Shown in pieces: positions 15,151 to 17,598 of a stretch of 17,598 nt of DNA. Each line of letters begins with the position of its first letter. Within the stretch, counting starts at the first letter, position 1. The notes beneath the pieces are model-generated. The model was not told the origin of the DNA. It saw only the letters and a program-made list of their open reading frames with translations, and did not search any database. This stretch comes from Spirochaetaceae bacterium (lineage in GTDB: Bacteria; Spirochaetota; Spirochaetia; Treponematales; Breznakiellaceae): assembly GCA_031257135.1 (NCBI GenBank), contig JAIRPH010000191.1, positions 1-17,598 on the forward strand, in the 5' to 3' direction. A program made the position numbers and the translations under genes.

Positions 15151-16203
15151 TTGAAAATGAAATTCGCTGTAGTCGGACACGGCTTTATGGGAAGCCGTCA
15201 TGTTGCGATGCTGAACAGCTTTGAAGAACTTGAGTGCGCCGCCGTTTGCGACACTGACCCGGGCAGGCTTGACGGGCTTGACGCGAAGATAAAGCGTTAT
15301 CACGATATTGACTCCCTGCTTGCCGACAAAACCTTGAACGGGGTTATTATCGCTACGCCCAATAAGGCTCACAAAGAGCAGGTTATCAAGGCGGCTCACG
15401 CGGGAAAACACATTATCTGCGAGAAGCCCGCGGCAATGTCTGTCGCGGACTTTGACGAAATGCTACGCGCCGCGAACGCCAACAAGGTGGTCTTAACGGC
15501 GCACCAGCAACGCCGTTTTGACGCGGATTTCCAAACCATAAAAACCGCGTATGATCGGAAGCTCCTCGGCGAGGTGTACCTTATCAAAAGTATGTTGTAC
15601 GGGTATAATGGTAATATGCACGATTGGCATATCCATGTCTCAGAAGGCGGAGGGATGTTGCTTGATTGGGGCGTTCACCTTATCGACCAAATCCTGTACC
15701 TGGCGGGCTGTCCCCTCAAATCTCTGTACGCCGATATCCGCAGTGTGATCAACGTTGAGGTAGACGACTTTTACAAGATCATCATGCGCTTTGAAAACAA
15801 CATTACGGCGGAAATTGAGCTGGGAACCTATATGCTTTCCGATAAACCGGGCTGGTTTCCCCGGCACTGGTATATGTGCGGCAACAAAGGCTCCATGTAC
15901 GTCGATAAATTTGAACCGGAAGGAAAGATCGTCCGCACAGCAAAACTGTTGACCGATGTCAGAAATCAGGCAGGACGCTACACCGGCCCGACCCGCTCAT
16001 TCGGCGAACCGGAAGAAGGGCTTTTGCTTACGGAAGGCTTGCCGCACGTCTCAACCGCCGCACGGGATTATTTTGTCAACTTCATTAACGCTATGCAGGG
16101 CAAGGAAGAACTTCTGGTGAAACCGGAAGAAATACGAACCGTGCTGACCGTCATGGAAGCGGTACGGGAATCGGGAAGAACGATGCAATCAATACCGTTT
16201 TGA
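15151..16203 (+). CDS. Gfo/Idh/MocA-family NAD(P)-dependent oxidoreductase (second)
   Basis: 350-residue dehydrogenase of the same family as its neighbour but clearly different in sequence. Rossmann motif FAVVGHGFMGSRH (5-17), CEKPAA (90-95) with Lys92, and Asp172/His176 in LLDWGVHLID. The start is TTG at 15151, placed seven bases after AGGAGG (15138-15143); ATG at 15157 (348 residues) is the alternative but would be 13 bases from the same site. A much earlier in-frame ATG at 15016 lies inside the upstream gene. With the first oxidoreductase it may form an oxidation-reduction pair: one makes the 3-oxo-glycoside and the other handles the released keto sugar (inference). Confidence 0.9.
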   Translation: MKMKFAVVGHGFMGSRHVAMLNSFEELECAAVCDTDPGRLDGLDAKIKRYHDIDSLLADKTLNGVIIATPNKAHKEQVIKAAHAGKHIICEKPAAMSVADFDEMLRAANANKVVLTAHQQRRFDADFQTIKTAYDRKLLGEVYLIKSMLYGYNGNMHDWHIHVSEGGGMLLDWGVHLIDQILYLAGCPLKSLYADIRSVINVEVDDFYKIIMRFENNITAEIELGTYMLSDKPGWFPRHWYMCGNKGSMYVDKFEPEGKIVRTAKLLTDVRNQAGRYTGPTRSFGEPEEGLLLTEGLPHVSTAARDYFVNFINAMQGKEELLVKPEEIRTVLTVMEAVRESGRTMQSIPF

Positions 16204-16214
16204 AGGAGGCGGAG

Positions 16215-16394
16215 GTGACACATTTATTGCTGTGCCTGGGAGCGGGCATTGTGATCGGCATTGCATTTACCCTCTTGCGTCTGCCGGTGCCGGTACCCCA
16301 CGGCTGGGGAGGGCTGGTGGGGCTTTTCGGTATGTTCCTCGGCGGAATCGCGGGCGGAAAAATTCTGGCGTTACTCATATCCCGCGCCGGATAA
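16215..16394 (+). CDS. Small XapX-domain (DUF1427-like) membrane protein
   Basis: 59-residue protein with two hydrophobic, Gly-rich helices (about residues 3-20 and 31-54) separated by RLPVPVPHGWGGLVG. The LLRLPVPVP step followed by GGLVGLFGMFLGG matches the XapX (DUF1427) pattern as I recall it; members are short inner-membrane proteins of unknown function. The start is GTG at 16215 with AAGGAGG (16203-16209) five bases before it; the SD overlaps the end of the upstream gene, so it is likely the last cistron of operon B. The function is unknown; a role in export or membrane anchoring would be guesswork. Confidence 0.72.
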   Translation: MTHLLLCLGAGIVIGIAFTLLRLPVPVPHGWGGLVGLFGMFLGGIAGGKILALLISRAG

Positions 16395-16604
16395 TGAACC
16401 TTAGACCAGCAGAGGAAGCGGCCGATTCTCCTGCCTAAACAGAATTTGAATCTCTTGAAGGCTACTACTAATTCTGGGGAAAAGATATAGAATTGGCATG
16501 ACGAGGAGACATCGTGGGTGTTCCTTGCCATGCCCTTTGAGTCCGCCGAAGCAGTCAACCCCGATCAATAGTACCGTAACTCTGATGAAATAAAGAAGTA
16601 GCCA
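16395..16604. other. Intergenic region between convergent operons
   Basis: 210 bases between operon B and the convergent cytidylyltransferase gene. It contains an imperfect inverted repeat, GGCATG at 16495-16500 facing CATGCC at 16529-16534, extended inward by CG/TG and AGGA/TCCT to about 12 pairs around a 14-base loop. No T-tract follows on either strand, so a bidirectional terminator is only possible. Short coding-like stretches here are interrupted by stops. Confidence 0.35.
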
Positions 16605-17066
16605 TCAACCATTAATATTTAAATCCGCTGGAAAATGCGAATCCGCTTTTTTCTTTATCTTTTCATAATTCTTATATATCCGTTCTTTCACGTTTGTTGA
16701 TGTTATGCCTGCGCCGTACGGAAAATATACCACAGACACTTCCTGCTCTTTCAGATAATCGAATTTGCCCGCCCAATCGTCGCCTACTACGAATATATCA
16801 AAGTGCAGTTTTTCTACTTTTTCCCGATGGTCGAGAGAATTCTGGGGTATGACTATATCCGGGTATTTTAACGCTTTAACTAAGGCTATACGTTCCTCAA
16901 AAGGTATAATGGGATCGGATTTATAGGAGGCGACAAGCTCATCGGTATTTACGCCGACGATTAAAACATCCGCCAGAGAACGAGCGTATTCCAGCATCTT
17001 CAAGTGATTGATATGGAGCATATCAAAAGTACCCGAAGTGTAAACCACTGTTTTATTCGCAATCAT
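16605..17066 (-). CDS. Cytidylyltransferase, TagD-like (glycerol-3-phosphate cytidylyltransferase family)
   Basis: 153-residue nucleotidyltransferase. The nucleotide-binding motif appears as GTFDMLHINH (12-21), where the usual HxGH is HINH (18-21); FVVGDDWAGKFDYLKEQ (92-108) and GITSTNVKERI (120-130) correspond to the GDDW-GKFD and ISTT regions of TagD. Such enzymes join CTP with glycerol-3-phosphate (or a related polyol/sugar phosphate) to give the CDP-activated precursor of surface polymers. It overlaps the upstream methyltransferase by ATGA and is likely in one transcript with it. The 23-residue tail rich in Lys and Asp is not conserved as far as I can tell. The exact substrate is uncertain. 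Confidence 0.83.
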   Translation of the reverse strand: MIANKTVVYTSGTFDMLHINHLKMLEYARSLADVLIVGVNTDELVASYKSDPIIPFEERIALVKALKYPDIVIPQNSLDHREKVEKLHFDIFVVGDDWAGKFDYLKEQEVSVVYFPYGAGITSTNVKERIYKNYEKIKKKADSHFPADLNING

Positions 17067-17598
17067 TTAATTTTCTTTCTCCTCAAAAACCAGTAGCGCG
17101 CGTTTGTTTCTTCTCTCGCGCCGGTATCTTTATCAAGCAACAGCCCGGTTTCATCTTTTCTGAATTCAAAATCAGATAAATATTCCATAAAAAAATGTTC
17201 ATATTCCTGACTTGTTCTATAAATCGCGCTGTAGCGCGTTTTAAGGTCTTCCGAATAAAAATCCTTGAGCGTAAGCCGGTGCCGCAGAATACTTACCGAC
17301 TCTTGAAAATATATCCCGGACGATTCGCCGGTCAATTCGCCGCAATACCGAAAAAGACGCTCGATATTATCATCGTTAATATACATAGTAACGCCGTTGA
17401 TGATAATAAGATCGTATTTTTTTAACAGCTTTGATGTATCAAGGTCTACGGCGGACATTGGGAAAAACTTGATGTTTTTCTCGCCGGCAAACGCGGAAGA
17501 TGCCGTTTTAACGAATTCTTCCGAAAAATCAATGCCGTGATACAGCGAAAAAACTTGTTTTAAATTATACGCCCATCGTCCCATACCGCATCCAATAT
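17063..17598 (-). CDS. Class I SAM-dependent methyltransferase, C-terminal part (5' end outside window)
   Basis: The frame is open to the window edge. The visible 177 residues begin IGCGMGRWA, which is SAM motif I (GxGxGRW), followed by GIDFSEEFVKTA (motif II), a post-motif stretch DLIIINGVTMYINDDN and a final YWFLRRKK. The gene therefore starts upstream of motif I beyond 17598; the internal ATG at 17584 cannot be the start because it would remove part of motif I. The 4-base ATGA overlap with the cytidylyltransferase suggests translational coupling and a shared role in a surface polymer or glycan pathway (inference). The target of methylation is unknown. Confidence 0.8.
   Translation of the reverse strand, partial: IGCGMGRWAYNLKQVFSLYHGIDFSEEFVKTASSAFAGEKNIKFFPMSAVDLDTSKLLKKYDLIIINGVTMYINDDNIERLFRYCGELTGESSGIYFQESVSILRHRLTLKDFYSEDLKTRYSAIYRTSQEYEHFFMEYLSDFEFRKDETGLLLDKDTGAREETNARYWFLRRKKIK

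Noticed and set aside
16442..16601. Coding-like pieces in the convergent gap (EFESLEGYY, then SWVFLAMPFESAEAVNPDQ in another frame, then a stop and YRNSDEIKK)
   Set aside because: Could be a decayed gene, but the pieces are short, lie in two frames with internal stops, and match no family I recognise; not enough to call a pseudogene.
1..17598. Transposases, integrases, CRISPR repeats, tRNA or rRNA genes
   Set aside because: None was seen on either strand; the only clear long repeat is the duplicated promoter block.

Overview
The window looks like a chromosomal segment of an anaerobic gut-type bacterium. Base composition is roughly balanced with many GCG/CGG codons, Shine-Dalgarno (SD) sites are strong, lipoprotein-type binding proteins are used, and corrinoid-dependent methyl transfer is present. 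A termite-hindgut-type spirochaete (Treponema-like) fits, and an acetogenic or fermentative Clostridium-type host is possible. This placement is inference only; no rRNA or phylogenetic marker is present.

Layout: (1) 1-186, the tail of a serine hydrolase. (2) 424-1305, a LysR-type regulator on the minus strand, divergent from the first operon. (3) 1406-7312, operon A: a CUT1-type sugar ABC importer (binding lipoprotein plus two permeases, no ATPase), then a corrinoid methyl-transfer set (MeTHF-corrinoid methyltransferase, UroD-family methyltransferase, corrinoid protein) and a 48-residue unknown protein. (4) 7313-7469, a strong hairpin followed by a second copy of the operon A promoter region. 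(5) 7470-16394, operon B: a complete CUT2-type sugar importer (lipoprotein, double ATPase, permease), the beta and alpha subunits of a C-glycoside deglycosidase, a beta-propeller lactonase, two Gfo/Idh/MocA oxidoreductases and a small XapX membrane protein. (6) 16605-17598, minus strand and convergent: a TagD-like cytidylyltransferase and a partial SAM methyltransferase, apparently unrelated surface-polymer genes.

The main observation is that operons A and B share a 76-bp promoter/operator block (1318-1393 and 7395-7470; 72 of 76 bases identical, all four differences transitions). In copy 1 the block lies between lysR and operon A. This predicts one LysR regulon that combines uptake of glycoside or sugar, removal of methyl groups by the corrinoid system, and oxidation-elimination cleavage of a glycoside by the CarBC/DgpBC/DfgAB-type enzyme with Gfo/Idh/MocA oxidoreductases. 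A methoxylated plant aromatic glycoside (for example a methoxylated flavone C-glycoside) or an O-methylated sugar is the natural guess for the substrate. I know of no described system that joins these two chemistries in one regulon.

The second copy of the block ends exactly on the A of the binding-protein ATG. No SD is present there, and the predicted promoter would start transcription at or next to the start codon, so operon B may begin with a leaderless mRNA. No tRNA, rRNA, CRISPR array or transposase was seen.
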